From positions 4,174,001-4,238,000 of the forward strand of contig NZ_CP049616.1 in assembly GCF_011068285.1 (NCBI RefSeq): 64,000 nt of DNA, read 5' to 3'. The translations under genes were made by a program, and so were the position numbers. Below, piece by piece: positions 1 to 10,019 of this stretch. Within the stretch, counting starts at the first letter, position 1; every line of letters starts with the position of its first letter. The notes below the pieces were generated by a model. It worked only from the letters and a program-made list of their open reading frames with translations, had not been told where the DNA came from and made no database searches. This stretch comes from Flagellimonas oceani. GTDB taxonomy: Bacteria; Bacteroidota; Bacteroidia; Flavobacteriales; Flavobacteriaceae.

Positions 1-1860
1 ATCCACTTTCAATACTAAAAGTTTGTTGGCCTTGGGCATTTTTTCGGCCTCGATAATCGTTCCCACGCGTAAATCTAGTTTTGCGAAGTCATCAAATGTG
101 ATGGTATCTTTTAAAGGTGTTGCTTCTTTGTCCATTTGTGCATTTGCTTTTTTGGTGGCTTCCAATTTGTCCAATTGTTGGTCAATTTCCTTGTCCTCGA
201 TTTTTCTGAAGAGCAATTCACTTTTGTTGATGGTGTGTCCGGCTGTAAGCAAAGTCTCTTTTGAACCAACACCATCCCACTCGATAGATTTCCCTCCTCC
301 GTTCGAAATGACATTGAGAATTCCTTTCAACTTCTCCGAAGTAAACGGTAAAAATGGCTCACTAAGCACTGCCAATCCCGTCGCAATCTGAAGCGCCACG
401 TACATAATGGTCTTCACACGTTCTTCGTCCGTTTTAATGAGTTTCCACGGCTCTTGGTCGGCCAAGTATTTGTTGCCCAATCGGGCCAAGTTCATCAATT
501 GCTGACTTGCTTCGCGGAAACGGTAGCGCTCCAAGGAATTGGACAGGGTTTCTGGGAATTCCTTTAGGGCTTGCAAAGCTTCCTTGTCAACAGTGGTCAG
601 TTCGCCAGGTGTTGGCACCTCCCCGCCATAGTATTTATGCGTCAAAACGGTGACTCGGTTCACGAAGTTCCCAAAAATGGCCACCAGTTCGTTGTTGTTT
701 CTCGCCTGAAAATCCTTCCAAGTAAAATCGTTGTCCTTGGTCTCCGGTGCATTGGCCGTCAAAGCATAACGGAGCACATCCTGCATATCCGGGAACTCTT
801 CCAAATATTCGTGCAACCAGACCGCCCAGTTTTTTGAAGTGGAAAGTTTGTTGCCCTCAAGGTTCAAAAACTCATTGGCGGGCACATTGTCAGGTAATAT
901 ATAATCACCGTTGGCCTCCAACATGCTTGGGAAGATGATGCAGTGGAACACAATGTTGTCCTTACCGATAAAATGCACCAATTTGGTGTCCTTGTCCTTC
1001 CAATAAGGCTCCCAATCCTTGCCTTCACGTTCCGCCCACTCTTTTGTGGAGGAAATGTAGCCAATCGGGGCATCGAACCATACATAAAGTACTTTTCCTT
1101 CGCCCCCTTCTACGGGAACGGGAATGCCCCAATCCAAGTCACGGGTCACGGCACGGGGTTTTAGGCCTTCGTCTATCCACGATTTACATTGTCCGTACAC
1201 ATTGGGTTTCCAATCGGATTTGTGTTCTTCCAGAATCCATTTTTTCAGGAATCCTTCATAGCGGTCCAAAGGCAAAAACCAATGTTTTGTCTTTTTTAGA
1301 GAAGGAACCGTTCCGGTTATCGTGGATTTTGGATTGATTAGGTCGGTGGCATTGAGGGAAGATCCACAATTTTCACATTGGTCGCCATAGGCTTCTTCAT
1401 GTCCACATTTGGGGCATGTTCCAATAACGAAACGGTCTGCCAAAAACTGTTTGGCCTCATCATCGTACAATTGCTCGGTCTCCTCTTCGATAAAGTCACC
1501 TTGCTCGTACATTTTTTTGAAAAATTCCGAAGCGGTCTCGTGGTGGACTTCTGAGGATGTTCTGGAATAATTGTCAAAAGAAACACCAAAATCGGCAAAC
1601 GATTTTTTGATGATGGCGTGGTACTTGTCAATAATTTCTTTTGGGGTTACACCTTCTTTCTTGGCCTTCATGGAAATGGCCACACCGTGCTCATCGCTAC
1701 CGCAAACAAAGGCCACATCGTTGCCTTTTAATCGCAAATAACGGGAGTAAATATCAGCGGGAACGTATACGCCTGCCAAGTGCCCAATATGGATAGGGCC
1801 GTTGGTGTAGGGCAGTGCCGCTGTAATAGTGTACCTGGAAGGTGAAGTATTTTGAGCCAT
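1..1860 (-). CDS. metG: Methionyl-tRNA synthetase, N-terminal 620 codons (cut by window start)
   Basis: Charges tRNA-Met with methionine in the cytoplasm. Reading back from the ATG at 1860, the class I signature HIGH is at residues 24-27, a zinc knuckle with CPKCG and CENCG pairs lies near residues 145-165, and the KMSKS loop appears as KLSTS at 338-342. The last visible residues (about 592-620) begin the C-terminal EMAPII-like tRNA-binding/dimerisation OB fold (KLDLRVGTI). The frame is open to base 1, so the 3' end lies outside the window; the family is about 690 residues in Bacteroidota. No frameshift was seen. Confidence 0.97.
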   Translation of the reverse strand, partial: MAQNTSPSRYTITAALPYTNGPIHIGHLAGVYVPADIYSRYLRLKGNDVAFVCGSDEHGVAISMKAKKEGVTPKEIIDKYHAIIKKSFADFGVSFDNYSRTSSEVHHETASEFFKKMYEQGDFIEEETEQLYDDEAKQFLADRFVIGTCPKCGHEEAYGDQCENCGSSLNATDLINPKSTITGTVPSLKKTKHWFLPLDRYEGFLKKWILEEHKSDWKPNVYGQCKSWIDEGLKPRAVTRDLDWGIPVPVEGGEGKVLYVWFDAPIGYISSTKEWAEREGKDWEPYWKDKDTKLVHFIGKDNIVFHCIIFPSMLEANGDYILPDNVPANEFLNLEGNKLSTSKNWAVWLHEYLEEFPDMQDVLRYALTANAPETKDNDFTWKDFQARNNNELVAIFGNFVNRVTVLTHKYYGGEVPTPGELTTVDKEALQALKEFPETLSNSLERYRFREASQQLMNLARLGNKYLADQEPWKLIKTDEERVKTIMYVALQIATGLAVLSEPFLPFTSEKLKGILNVISNGGGKSIEWDGVGSKETLLTAGHTINKSELLFRKIEDKEIDQQLDKLEATKKANAQMDKEATPLKDTITFDDFAKLDLRVGTIIEAEKMPKANKLLVLKVD

Positions 1861-2003
1861 TTAAATCTAATTAGGCCCCAAAAATACTGATTTTAACGGG
1901 ATACTCACAAAAAACGAAACCCCCGGAAATGCGACCCTATTTGGGGTGAGGGGTGCATTACCAAAGGGCTTCGAAATAATGGATAACAAAGTGTCCCGCT
2001 TCT

Positions 2004-3725
2004 TTAGGCAATCATTACTGATTTGCTCATCTTTTTTTCTCCTACGGAGATCCTATAAATATATTTTCCTGTGGATAGGCTATCGCGCATACGCTCCCGT
2101 ATGTTGATGTCGATTGGACCTTCCATCATCATTTCATTGAACAAGGTGCCAACGCGTTGCCCCAAAATATTGAACAGTTCAATGTCCACATGTGCGGCAA
2201 CCGGCATTTCTAAATGAATATGTGGGTTACGTGGCGACGTTGCCGGATAGATGGCTGCATGCTCTATGGTATCCAAAATATCAATGTTTGGATCTAGTGG
2301 GTCCTGACTTGGTGGTGTTTCTGGCAAAGTGGGTGGGTCGTTGTCCATGGCGATATCATCAAAGATTTCACCACTACAGTTAAAGCCAAGGTCGATGGCC
2401 TGATAGGGATGGCCCAATAAATGCTGCTCCACGGTTTGCCTTGGTACACAAAGCCATTCTGCCAATACGGTTCCGTAAAGGTTTCTGAAATCCATGGTGT
2501 ATTCCAAGTTTCCGCGGTTATTGGGTTCGTCCAAGGACGGATGTTCGCCCACAAAGGCACTTCCGCTCAATCCGGAACCAAAGAACAGGGTGGGAGCGGC
2601 TTTTCCATGGTCGGTACCGTTGGAACCGTTTTCAAAGATTCTTCGACCAAATTCTGAAAAGGTCATGCTCAGTACATTTTCATCTTGCTCGGTAAATGCA
2701 AGGTCCTCATAAAAGTTGTTGATGGCAATAGAAAGGTTGGACATCAAACGTTCATGAACAATGGGCTGATTACCATGGGTATCAAAACCTCCCAAGGAAA
2801 TCATATACACCTTGGTGCCCAAGTTTCCTTTGATCAAACGGGCCAATAGGGCCAATTGTCTAGCAAAGCCATTGTCTTGGTATTCCACTTGATTCTGACC
2901 GGCCATATATGCATCATGGATGGTGCCCGCATATTCGTAAGTGGTATTGGCTACGCCTCGCAGAAACCTTAGTTGGTCACCATACATACAGTCATCAAAC
3001 GGGGTGTCTTCACCAACCTCATAATAAGCTCCTGTCTGCGCAATTTGCTCCAATTGGTCCACATTGTTCGTTACGAAGGCATAGTTGGTTTCCTCGCCTT
3101 GAAAAACCATATTGGCCAAGTTCCCTATTTGAATAGCAGCGGGGGCAGGGGGGGGAGTAATCAAATAATCGGGATAAAGGTGTTCAAAATGTCTGCCCAT
3201 CCATCCTGTGTTCTCGCCAGAAAACCCTGTGGTAGTCAAATCCGTATTGGCAAAAATATCGGAACCGGTAAAGTGGGACAAACTTTGGTTTTCGTACCCT
3301 ACGCCATGCACGGCCTTGAACTGCCCATCCCCCCAAAGGGATTCCAGGGCACTCATATAAGTGGGCACTCCAAAATCGTCGGTAAGTTTTAAGACCTTGC
3401 TTTCCGGGATGTAGATGTTGGGCCTTGCATTTGCATACGTATCATATTGTTGGATCGGTATTACGGTACTGAGACCATCGTTCCCACCTGATAATCGGAT
3501 CAGGATCAAAATATTGTCGGTTTCCGCGGCAGCTACGGCAGCTGTTAGCGGTGATGGGGAGGAAGCGGAAATCATATGGCTTCCCAAAAACATGGAACCG
3601 GAACCTGCAATGCCCAAAGCTTGGATAAAGGAACGGCGGCTCCATTTTTTGTGTTCTAGGTCATGGCCATCGTGCTCGATGCCTTTGTGAGGGGAATTAT
3701 CGTGGGTGTGGTGATTATCGCACAT
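2004..3725 (-). CDS. DUF1501 family protein with Tat signal and T9SS-like C-terminus
   Basis: A 573-residue exported protein of the DUF1501 family (alkaline-phosphatase-like fold, function unknown). The N-terminus has several histidines, then a twin-arginine signal (RRSFIQALG, residues 30-38). The body keeps family features such as SGGNDGLST and GGFDTHGNQ. The last 70 or so residues (PHIHLEMPVAAHVDIELFN onward, ending in KSVMIA) resemble a type A T9SS sorting domain. The gene lies 10 bp downstream of the DUF1800 gene on the same strand, the usual pairing, so the two products probably act together. Tat export followed by T9SS secretion is inferred. Confidence 0.9.
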   Translation of the reverse strand: MCDNHHTHDNSPHKGIEHDGHDLEHKKWSRRSFIQALGIAGSGSMFLGSHMISASSPSPLTAAVAAAETDNILILIRLSGGNDGLSTVIPIQQYDTYANARPNIYIPESKVLKLTDDFGVPTYMSALESLWGDGQFKAVHGVGYENQSLSHFTGSDIFANTDLTTTGFSGENTGWMGRHFEHLYPDYLITPPPAPAAIQIGNLANMVFQGEETNYAFVTNNVDQLEQIAQTGAYYEVGEDTPFDDCMYGDQLRFLRGVANTTYEYAGTIHDAYMAGQNQVEYQDNGFARQLALLARLIKGNLGTKVYMISLGGFDTHGNQPIVHERLMSNLSIAINNFYEDLAFTEQDENVLSMTFSEFGRRIFENGSNGTDHGKAAPTLFFGSGLSGSAFVGEHPSLDEPNNRGNLEYTMDFRNLYGTVLAEWLCVPRQTVEQHLLGHPYQAIDLGFNCSGEIFDDIAMDNDPPTLPETPPSQDPLDPNIDILDTIEHAAIYPATSPRNPHIHLEMPVAAHVDIELFNILGQRVGTLFNEMMMEGPIDINIRERMRDSLSTGKYIYRISVGEKKMSKSVMIA

Positions 3726-3735
3726 GGTGATGGGG

Positions 3736-5223
3736 TTATTTGAGTTGAAATTCGGGTTGTCTTACAAGATTCAGCAACAATAGATATACTTGGAAATTGG
3801 CATCTTCCAAGTTCATGCTCCAACTATTTGTCTCGTATACATTGTTATCTTTATAAGGCTCTCTAAAAACTTCAAAGGCTTTAGAATAATCATCTTCTGT
3901 CAATAAACCTTTTGGCAATATGAAGTCTATAATTGCCCTTGCGACAACATCTGGGTCACTAATCGATGAACCATTTGGTCCAGCTACATTAATTCCAAAA
4001 TCTCTGAACTGCTCGGGGTCGTTTTGGAAAAAACGCTCCAAGAACACTTCGGCAGTCAACCATCGACCAATAATAAAATTGGTGTTGATCCAAGTTCGGT
4101 CCCGTTGCCAACCTTCCACTTCGGGAGGCTGAAAAAATCGTTGTCCGATCAATGCACATGAATCTATCATGTTAATAATGGTCATGTCATCGTAAGTGAA
4201 CCCTGTTTCTTTCAAAAGGTTGAAATACAGATCCGCCGGACTTTTAATAATGACCCCGATGGCGGTTTCATCAAAAAAGTGCTGACTTTTAAACAGTTGT
4301 CGAAGTACCGGGGCAATTTCAAACCCACTGCTGATAAAGGTCTGGGCCATACCATCGATAATCTGTGGGGCAATTCCGCCTTCATCATTCGTAGAATCTG
4401 GGTGGACAAAGAACTCGTATAATTTTTTACAGATAAACCATCCTATCTCATCCGGTCTTTCATTAAAAAGGATATCGATTACATCATCGTAGCCCCAATT
4501 TCCGGTCTGTCCAAAAATGGTTTTGTTCTCCGTATTGAACTCGGTGGGGTCAAAGGTAACCGCAGTACATCCCTCTTCACCACGTTCGGTATATCCGGAC
4601 AGGGCTTTGGACGTCTCAATGATGTCTTCTTCCGTGTAATTGTTCCCTTCTCCCAAGGTGAAAAGCTCGTATAGCTCACGGGCATAATTCTCGTTGGGAT
4701 TGTTTCCTCGGTTTCGTACACCGTCCAAATAATAGAGCATGGCACTGGTAAGCCCAATTTCACTGGTGAATGTCTTAAAGTTGCCCAGGGCATTACGTTG
4801 CAAGCAATTGACGTAATAGTACAAGAACCCGGGACAATTATAAGTTTCCAATTGAGTGACAAAGTGGTTGCTCCAGAAGAAACTGAGCCTGTCCAGCAAC
4901 TCATTGTTGACGAGAGCGTTACCGTAAGCCGTTGTAAGGTCATCGATTTGGCCGTTTCTCATTTGTCGGGCAAGGTCATCGTCGGCCGGATAGTTTGCAT
5001 TGTTCCAATCTGCCCATTCCGGGGCGGGAATCGTTGGGGCGGCGAGCGCTTGATTGACCAAGTTGTCTACAAGGGCGTCGGCCGATTGTCCAACAGCGGC
5101 ATTAATGGTCTGTACAGAGGCACTAAAACCGAGCCTTCGGTACAAGTGGGCGGCACGTACCTCGTCCAATGGAGTTGTGTACGGCGCCAAGGTTGAGGAA
5201 TTACAATTGATAAAGTACTCCAT
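3736..5223 (-). CDS. DUF1800 family protein
   Basis: A 495-residue member of the DUF1800 family, whose function is unknown. Visible family features include the N-terminal AAHLYRRLGFSAS segment, the conserved YARELYELFTLGEGN stretch about one third of the way in, and PPEVEGW in the C-terminal half. No signal peptide or membrane helix is visible, so location is unclear; some relatives are exported. It is first in a two-gene unit with the DUF1501 gene (10-bp gap). The start at 5223 is the only ATG ahead of the conserved N-terminus. Confidence 0.9.
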   Translation of the reverse strand: MEYFINCNSSTLAPYTTPLDEVRAAHLYRRLGFSASVQTINAAVGQSADALVDNLVNQALAAPTIPAPEWADWNNANYPADDDLARQMRNGQIDDLTTAYGNALVNNELLDRLSFFWSNHFVTQLETYNCPGFLYYYVNCLQRNALGNFKTFTSEIGLTSAMLYYLDGVRNRGNNPNENYARELYELFTLGEGNNYTEEDIIETSKALSGYTERGEEGCTAVTFDPTEFNTENKTIFGQTGNWGYDDVIDILFNERPDEIGWFICKKLYEFFVHPDSTNDEGGIAPQIIDGMAQTFISSGFEIAPVLRQLFKSQHFFDETAIGVIIKSPADLYFNLLKETGFTYDDMTIINMIDSCALIGQRFFQPPEVEGWQRDRTWINTNFIIGRWLTAEVFLERFFQNDPEQFRDFGINVAGPNGSSISDPDVVARAIIDFILPKGLLTEDDYSKAFEVFREPYKDNNVYETNSWSMNLEDANFQVYLLLLNLVRQPEFQLK

Positions 5224-5390
5224 AGCAATGTCTGGCGTTATTTTGGTACATAGTGGGGCAACTATATGCTTATGCTAATGTTGGATGTGGTTCAATTGAG
5301 CCAACAAATTACAACCTTAACGTTCTAAACTCCATGAACGACCAAATTTTTCGACGAAATGCATATTTTTTTTGGATTTTTACAAATCGT

Positions 5391-5750
5391 ATGGCAGATC
5401 ATAACACATTTGGTAAGCTCGGTGAGCAAAAAGCGGTGGAGTTTTTAAAGGCTTCCGGCTATGAAATTAGAGCTCTGAACTATCGTTGGTCAAATGCAGA
5501 GGTAGATATAATAGCAGCTAAGGGCAACGTGTTGGCAATAGTAGAGGTGAAGTCAAGAAAAATGGGGTTTTTCAAGGAAATTTCGGAGGTTATCTCCGCT
5601 AAAAAGATCAAGTTGTTGACCATGGCGGCCAATCATTTTGTGGAGGAGTCGGACGATGATTTCGAGGTACGGTTTGATGTGATCACGGTGATTCAAAAAG
5701 GTGAAAAATTTGAGATCGAGCACTTTGAAAATGCATTTTATCATTTTTAA
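5391..5750 (+). CDS. YraN/UPF0102 family putative endonuclease
   Basis: A 119-residue protein of the YraN (UPF0102) family, small RecB/Holliday-resolvase-like nuclease folds of unsettled role. The signature runs FGKLGEQKAVEFL, then NAEVDIIAAKG and IVEVKSRK, giving the E...D...ExK metal-binding arrangement. The frame is open upstream to 5253, but the preceding 46 codons do not resemble the family; the ATG at 5391 gives the normal length and N-terminus (MADHNTFGKLGE). It is divergent from the DUF1800 gene and 52 bp upstream of an ACT-like gene. Confidence 0.88.
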   Translation: MADHNTFGKLGEQKAVEFLKASGYEIRALNYRWSNAEVDIIAAKGNVLAIVEVKSRKMGFFKEISEVISAKKIKLLTMAANHFVEESDDDFEVRFDVITVIQKGEKFEIEHFENAFYHF

Positions 5751-5753
5751 CCA

Positions 5754-5785
5754 TTTGTTTGTTTTGTAACAATATGTTATTTTTG
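5754..5785 (+). promoter_or_regulatory. Bacteroidota-type promoter for the ACT-like gene
   Basis: A -7 element TATTTTTG at 5778-5785 matches the Bacteroidota consensus TANNTTTG. Overlapping TTTG copies at 5754-5757 and 5758-5761 lie 20 and 16 bp upstream, bracketing the usual 19-bp spacing of the -33 box. The ATG follows at 5803. Confidence 0.5.
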
Positions 5786-5802
5786 TTTAAAATCAACCAA
5801 AA

Positions 5803-6462
5803 ATGAAAACAATTTCTGCCGTAGTCGAACACTACATCAAGAAAAAACCTTTTTTACAGACGGCTCTGGCACAGGGAATCATCAACCTAACTTCTTTGTC
5901 CAGACAGATAAAACCCGAAATCGCCGAGGAATTGGGCAAAGATGTAAAGGATGGGGCCATTGTGATGGCACTGAAACGGTTATCCGACGATTTGGAGTTT
6001 AGGGCCACACATAAAATTGTGAAGGTGCTCAAAAACATCGGGGAGATCACCGTGCGTTCCAACCTGACGGATTACACCTTTTTGGCATCGGACACTATTT
6101 TGCAACAACAGGCTAGGTTGTTGGAAGAAGTCAATGTAAACCAAGATGTTTTCTATACATCTTCCCGTGGTGTGAACGAAATCAATATTGTGATCAGCAA
6201 TGTGATGGACGGTGTGGTGGAAAAGAACTTTAAAATGGAACGCTGCACGCAAAAAGCGGAGGGACTGTCCTCGATTACCGTAAAATTGCCCGCCGAGAAC
6301 GTTTCGGTACCCGGGATATACTATTTTATCTTTCAGCGATTGGCATGGGAGGGCATTGTACTTTACGAGGTGATTTCCACGACCAACGAGTTTACCATTT
6401 TGGTGAACGATGAACAGGTGGACGTCGCTTTCAAGACCATCAAGGATTTAAAATCACTATAA
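5803..6462 (+). CDS. ACT-like domain protein with helical N-terminus
   Basis: A 219-residue protein of unknown function. The N-terminal 60 residues look all-helical, like a small DNA-binding or winged-helix fold. The C-terminal part (about 153-219) has the strand-helix-strand pattern of an ACT regulatory domain: GIYYFIFQRLAWEGIVLYEV followed by STTNEFTILVNDEQVDVAF, much like the amino-acid-binding ACT modules of aspartokinases. No kinase domain is present. It may sense a small ligand, but no target is evident. It stands alone behind its own promoter. Confidence 0.7.
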   Translation: MKTISAVVEHYIKKKPFLQTALAQGIINLTSLSRQIKPEIAEELGKDVKDGAIVMALKRLSDDLEFRATHKIVKVLKNIGEITVRSNLTDYTFLASDTILQQQARLLEEVNVNQDVFYTSSRGVNEINIVISNVMDGVVEKNFKMERCTQKAEGLSSITVKLPAENVSVPGIYYFIFQRLAWEGIVLYEVISTTNEFTILVNDEQVDVAFKTIKDLKSL

Positions 6463-6535
6463 TTTAAGATTCCTTTTCTTGGTCTAAACTAAAACGAAAT
6501 CTTCTTCGTTCTAGAAAAAGACACTTTTTGGAAAA

Positions 6536-8518
6536 ATGACCAAAAAAAGGATTCTTTTCGGTTTGTTGGGCCTGTTTGTGCTGTACTTGTGCTATTTGGC
6601 CTATATTTTTATTCTATCTCCCAAGACCAATCTTCAGTCCATTTACCTGATTCCGAAGGATGCGGTTTTCATCATTGAGTCGGAACAGCCCGTGGAAAGT
6701 TGGGAAAAGGTCAGCCAAAGCAAAGGTTGGCACCACCTCAAAAAGAACGATTACTTTTCCGAACTGACGGAGAACATCCAAAAGGTGGACACCATTTTTA
6801 ATAACAACCACAAGTTGTTCGAGTTTTTCGATAACCGTTCCCTGTTCATTTCCATCCATATGATTTCCCCGAAGGATTATGGGATTTTTTATGTGCTGGA
6901 TTTGAAGCGCATTGCCAAACTGCAACTGCTCAAGACCTATTTGAACACTTTACTGGACGATGGCTATGTGCTGAGCAAACGGACTTATCATGAGCATGAA
7001 ATTTTAGAAGTTCACGATCGCGAGAGCAAGGAGACCATGTACCTGGCCTTCATCAAAAACCAATTGGTGGCCTCGTATACCCATACCTTGGTGGAGGCAT
7101 CCATAGATCAATATTTGGAACCTGTGCTTGGCCGAAACCTCAATTTTTTGGAAATCAACCAAAAGGTGGGCCACGAAGATCTCTTCCGAATGTACGTGCA
7201 ATACCATTTTTTTGATGATTACATTAAAATGTATTCCGATAAACCTTCCGACTGGGTAAACCGGGTAAGCGAAAACTTTTTGTTCTCTGGATTTTATTTT
7301 GATTTGGATGAGAACAGCACCTTGACGGCCAATGGGTACACCAACATTAGCGCTGTAAACGAATACTATTTGGAGGCGTTGCAAAAGTCGGGCACTGCGG
7401 AACGTTCCATTCCACAAATAGCACCAAATAGCACTGCATTGTATATCAGCTATGGGTTTGACAGCTTCTCCGAGTTCTACAAAAATTTTGAAAGGGTACA
7501 GCAGAGCGACCCCGAGCAGTTCGAGAGTTATCAAAAGGGCATTGCGAAGGTGGAAAAGTTCCTAAAGATCGATGTCAAGGAAAATTTTGTAAGCTGGATC
7601 GGGGATGAGATTGCGGTACTTCAAATTAAATCCCACATTAATCAGGGCAAAAATGATGTCGCCCTCGTCCTCAAAGCCAATGATGCTGAGGATGCCAAGA
7701 CCAATTTGGATTTTGTGGTGGAGCAGATTCGTAAAAAGACACCCGTAAAGTTCAAGGCGGTCAATTATAAGGATTACGAAATCAATTTTCTTTCCATCAA
7801 AGGGTTCTTTAAAATGCTCTTGGGCGGAAGGTTCGACGAGTTTGACAAACCCTACTTTACCCAAATTGATGACTTTGTGATTTTTAGTGACAGTCCCAAT
7901 ACCCTAAAGGGTATAATTGATAAAGTATCGGAGGGGGATATCCTGGCGACTTCGGAAGAATTCAGAAATTTTGATGAACAATTCGATTCAGAATCCACCG
8001 TGTTCGTTTACAGCAATGTGCCTTTGTTGTTTGATAATATGTACGCTCTGGCCGATGCATCTACCAAACAAAAAATGCGGAAGAACAAAGATTTTATTAT
8101 CTGCTTCCCCCAAGTCGGATTGCAATTGTCCCCAGAAGATGACTTGTTTGAAAGCAGATTGGTGCTCAATTATCAGGATGTGGAAGAAGTGAAGAAAGCC
8201 ATCAATCTTCCAAAAAGTACCAACACAACCACCCCCAAAAATCAAAATACGACTTCGGCGGAAATCACGGATGCGGTTTTTAACCTGAGGCCCATCTACC
8301 CAACGGATTTGAATGCTAAATCGTTCAGTAAAAAATATGCCAACGGAAACATTCGGTTTGAAGTGGATTTAAAGGATGGCTTGAAGCACGGCCGTTACGA
8401 AGAGTATTATTCGGATGGCACGCGAAAAATCCGTGGCCGCTTCCGTGACGATGAGCAGGTCGGCACGTGGCGTTATTACGACAAAGATGGGAACCAAGTT
8501 CATAAAAAACGGTTTTAG
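6536..8518 (+). CDS. DUF3352-like membrane-anchored protein with YwqK-type C-terminus
   Basis: A 660-residue protein with one N-terminal membrane segment (about residues 5-28) and a long exported region resembling DUF3352 proteins (DAVFIIESEQPVESWEKV start; repeated tests of the type VFVYSNVPLLFDNMY). The last 45 residues (GLKHGRYEEYYSDGTRKIRG, then VGTWRYYDKDG) are MORN/YwqK-like repeats, usually found at the bacterial surface. Function is unknown. It starts 73 bp after the ACT-like gene and could share its transcript. Dispersed repeats follow directly downstream. Confidence 0.72.
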   Translation: MTKKRILFGLLGLFVLYLCYLAYIFILSPKTNLQSIYLIPKDAVFIIESEQPVESWEKVSQSKGWHHLKKNDYFSELTENIQKVDTIFNNNHKLFEFFDNRSLFISIHMISPKDYGIFYVLDLKRIAKLQLLKTYLNTLLDDGYVLSKRTYHEHEILEVHDRESKETMYLAFIKNQLVASYTHTLVEASIDQYLEPVLGRNLNFLEINQKVGHEDLFRMYVQYHFFDDYIKMYSDKPSDWVNRVSENFLFSGFYFDLDENSTLTANGYTNISAVNEYYLEALQKSGTAERSIPQIAPNSTALYISYGFDSFSEFYKNFERVQQSDPEQFESYQKGIAKVEKFLKIDVKENFVSWIGDEIAVLQIKSHINQGKNDVALVLKANDAEDAKTNLDFVVEQIRKKTPVKFKAVNYKDYEINFLSIKGFFKMLLGGRFDEFDKPYFTQIDDFVIFSDSPNTLKGIIDKVSEGDILATSEEFRNFDEQFDSESTVFVYSNVPLLFDNMYALADASTKQKMRKNKDFIICFPQVGLQLSPEDDLFESRLVLNYQDVEEVKKAINLPKSTNTTTPKNQNTTSAEITDAVFNLRPIYPTDLNAKSFSKKYANGNIRFEVDLKDGLKHGRYEEYYSDGTRKIRGRFRDDEQVGTWRYYDKDGNQVHKKRF

Positions 8519-8554
8519 CAGTACGGTCATTCTTTACGGATGCTGAACGCTGGT

Positions 8555-8620
8555 CATTGAGCGAAGTCGAAATGACTATAAGTGCTAATTGTCATTTCGA
8601 ACGTCCCGATTTTTATCGGG
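8555..8620. repeat. Dispersed GAGCGAAGTCGAAA-type repeat, intergenic copy upstream of the serine hydrolase
   Basis: The segment reads CATTGAGCGAAGTCGAAATG at 8555-8574, and its complement recurs at 13725 and 18060. It forms a dyad of 8566-8576 with 8591-8601 (10 of 11 pairs) plus a second hairpin CCCGAT/ATCGGG at 8605-8620. Related sequence (GAGCGTAGCGAAGAATCC) continues to about 8665. It contains no coding frame. Confidence 0.75.
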
Positions 8621-8741
8621 AATGAGAAATCTCATTTCCCTTTCTGAGCGTAGCGAAGAATCCTTTTTAAAATATCCTAATCGGTGATTGGAGCAGTTCC
8701 CCAACAATCACTACCTTTCTAGTCCAAACCAAACCTCGAAA

Positions 8742-9899
8742 ATGAAAAATATCCTAGTTGCAGCAGCACTTCTTGTTGCGTTCACCACAACCTTTACTGC
8801 CAATGCCCAAAAAATCAATTTCCCACAACGCTACGAAACGTGGAAAGCTGCAGAAAAGGGTCAATTTAAATGGGATCAAGAAGCTTTGGACAAAGCAGTG
8901 GAATACGCCTATGCCAATGAATATTCAGGTTCCAGAGATTTGCGTATTGCCATATTGGAAGGCTTCAAACGTGAACCATTCCACGAAATACTAGGGCCTA
9001 CGAAGAAAAGGGGCGGTCCAGCAGGTATGATTATGAAAAATGGCTACGTGCTGGCTTCTTGGGGAGACACCAAACGGGTGGATATGACTTTCAGTGTCAC
9101 CAAAAGCTTTTTATCCACTGTTGCTGGACTGGCCGAAGACCAAGGTTTGATCAACGACACCAAGGACAAAGTGAGGGACTACATTTGGGATGGCACTTTT
9201 GATGGTGCGCACAACTCCAAAATAACCTGGGAACACCTATTGCAACAAAACTCTGATTGGTCAGGGGAATTGTGGGGCGGTAAGGATTGGGCGGACCGTC
9301 CACCGAGTGAAGGAGGTCTGGACGATTGGAAATTCCGAAAGCTCAACGAACCCGGTACGGTAATGGAGTACAACGATGTTCGCGTAAACGTATTGGCCTA
9401 TTCGTTGACCCATGTGTGGAGAAAACCGCTGCCCATGGTCCTCAAAGAAGAGGTGATGGATAAGATCGGGGCGACCACAACTTGGCGTTGGTTTGGCTAC
9501 AAAGATGCTTGGACCGAAGTCGATGGGATACAGATGAAATCCGTGACCGGTGGTGGGCACTCTGGAGCCGGACTTTTTATCTCCACAGAGGATATGGCCC
9601 GTTTTGGAACGCTCTTTTTGAATAATGGCAAATGGGAGGACCAACAAATCATCAGTGAAGATTGGATCATAAAAGCTACTACGCCTTCTGTGCCCAATGT
9701 GAATTATGGCTATATGTGGTGGCTGAACCAACAAGGAGGCCGCCACTGGGATGGTGTTCCCGAACATGTGTTCTACGCCGCAGGTTTTGGGGGCAATTTT
9801 ATTGTGGTGGACCAAAAAAGCGGGTTGGTCATTGTAACGCGCTGGCTGGAACCTTCAAAAATTGGGGAGTTTGTAAAGCAGGTGTATGAGGTTTTTTAA
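8742..9899 (+). CDS. Serine hydrolase, beta-lactamase class C family, exported
   Basis: A 385-residue secreted hydrolase of the class C beta-lactamase/D-alanyl-D-alanine peptidase superfamily. A signal peptide covers residues 1-22 (ending TTTFTANAQ). The catalytic Ser-x-x-Lys is SVTK, the second motif is YND, and AGFGGNF sits where the third KTG/HxG motif is expected. The substrate cannot be read; relatives include esterases and peptidases. The frame opens at 8688, but the ATG at 8742 puts the signal peptide at the N-terminus. The gene is isolated and flanked on both sides by dispersed repeats. Confidence 0.88.
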   Translation: MKNILVAAALLVAFTTTFTANAQKINFPQRYETWKAAEKGQFKWDQEALDKAVEYAYANEYSGSRDLRIAILEGFKREPFHEILGPTKKRGGPAGMIMKNGYVLASWGDTKRVDMTFSVTKSFLSTVAGLAEDQGLINDTKDKVRDYIWDGTFDGAHNSKITWEHLLQQNSDWSGELWGGKDWADRPPSEGGLDDWKFRKLNEPGTVMEYNDVRVNVLAYSLTHVWRKPLPMVLKEEVMDKIGATTTWRWFGYKDAWTEVDGIQMKSVTGGGHSGAGLFISTEDMARFGTLFLNNGKWEDQQIISEDWIIKATTPSVPNVNYGYMWWLNQQGGRHWDGVPEHVFYAAGFGGNFIVVDQKSGLVIVTRWLEPSKIGEFVKQVYEVF

Positions 9900-10019
9900 T
9901 TAGTAATTAATAGCCCATCAGTCTCAACTTTTCAGGTTTTATTCCTTTTAATTTGTTTATAGAATTCAAAATCTATTAGAAGTGACACGAATTGCACGAA
10001 TTACACGAATCATAATTGG

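Noticed and set aside
1..1631. Short frames on both strands at the window start
   Set aside because: All lie inside metG, which is open to base 1 and so has no stop in the window.
5253..5390. 46-codon N-terminal extension of YraN
   Set aside because: Not similar to the family, whose start matches the ATG at 5391.
7004..7534. 176-codon minus-strand frame
   Set aside because: Antisense to the DUF3352-like gene and without recognisable domains.
9261..9815. 184-codon minus-strand frame
   Set aside because: Antisense to the serine hydrolase gene, which has all catalytic motifs.
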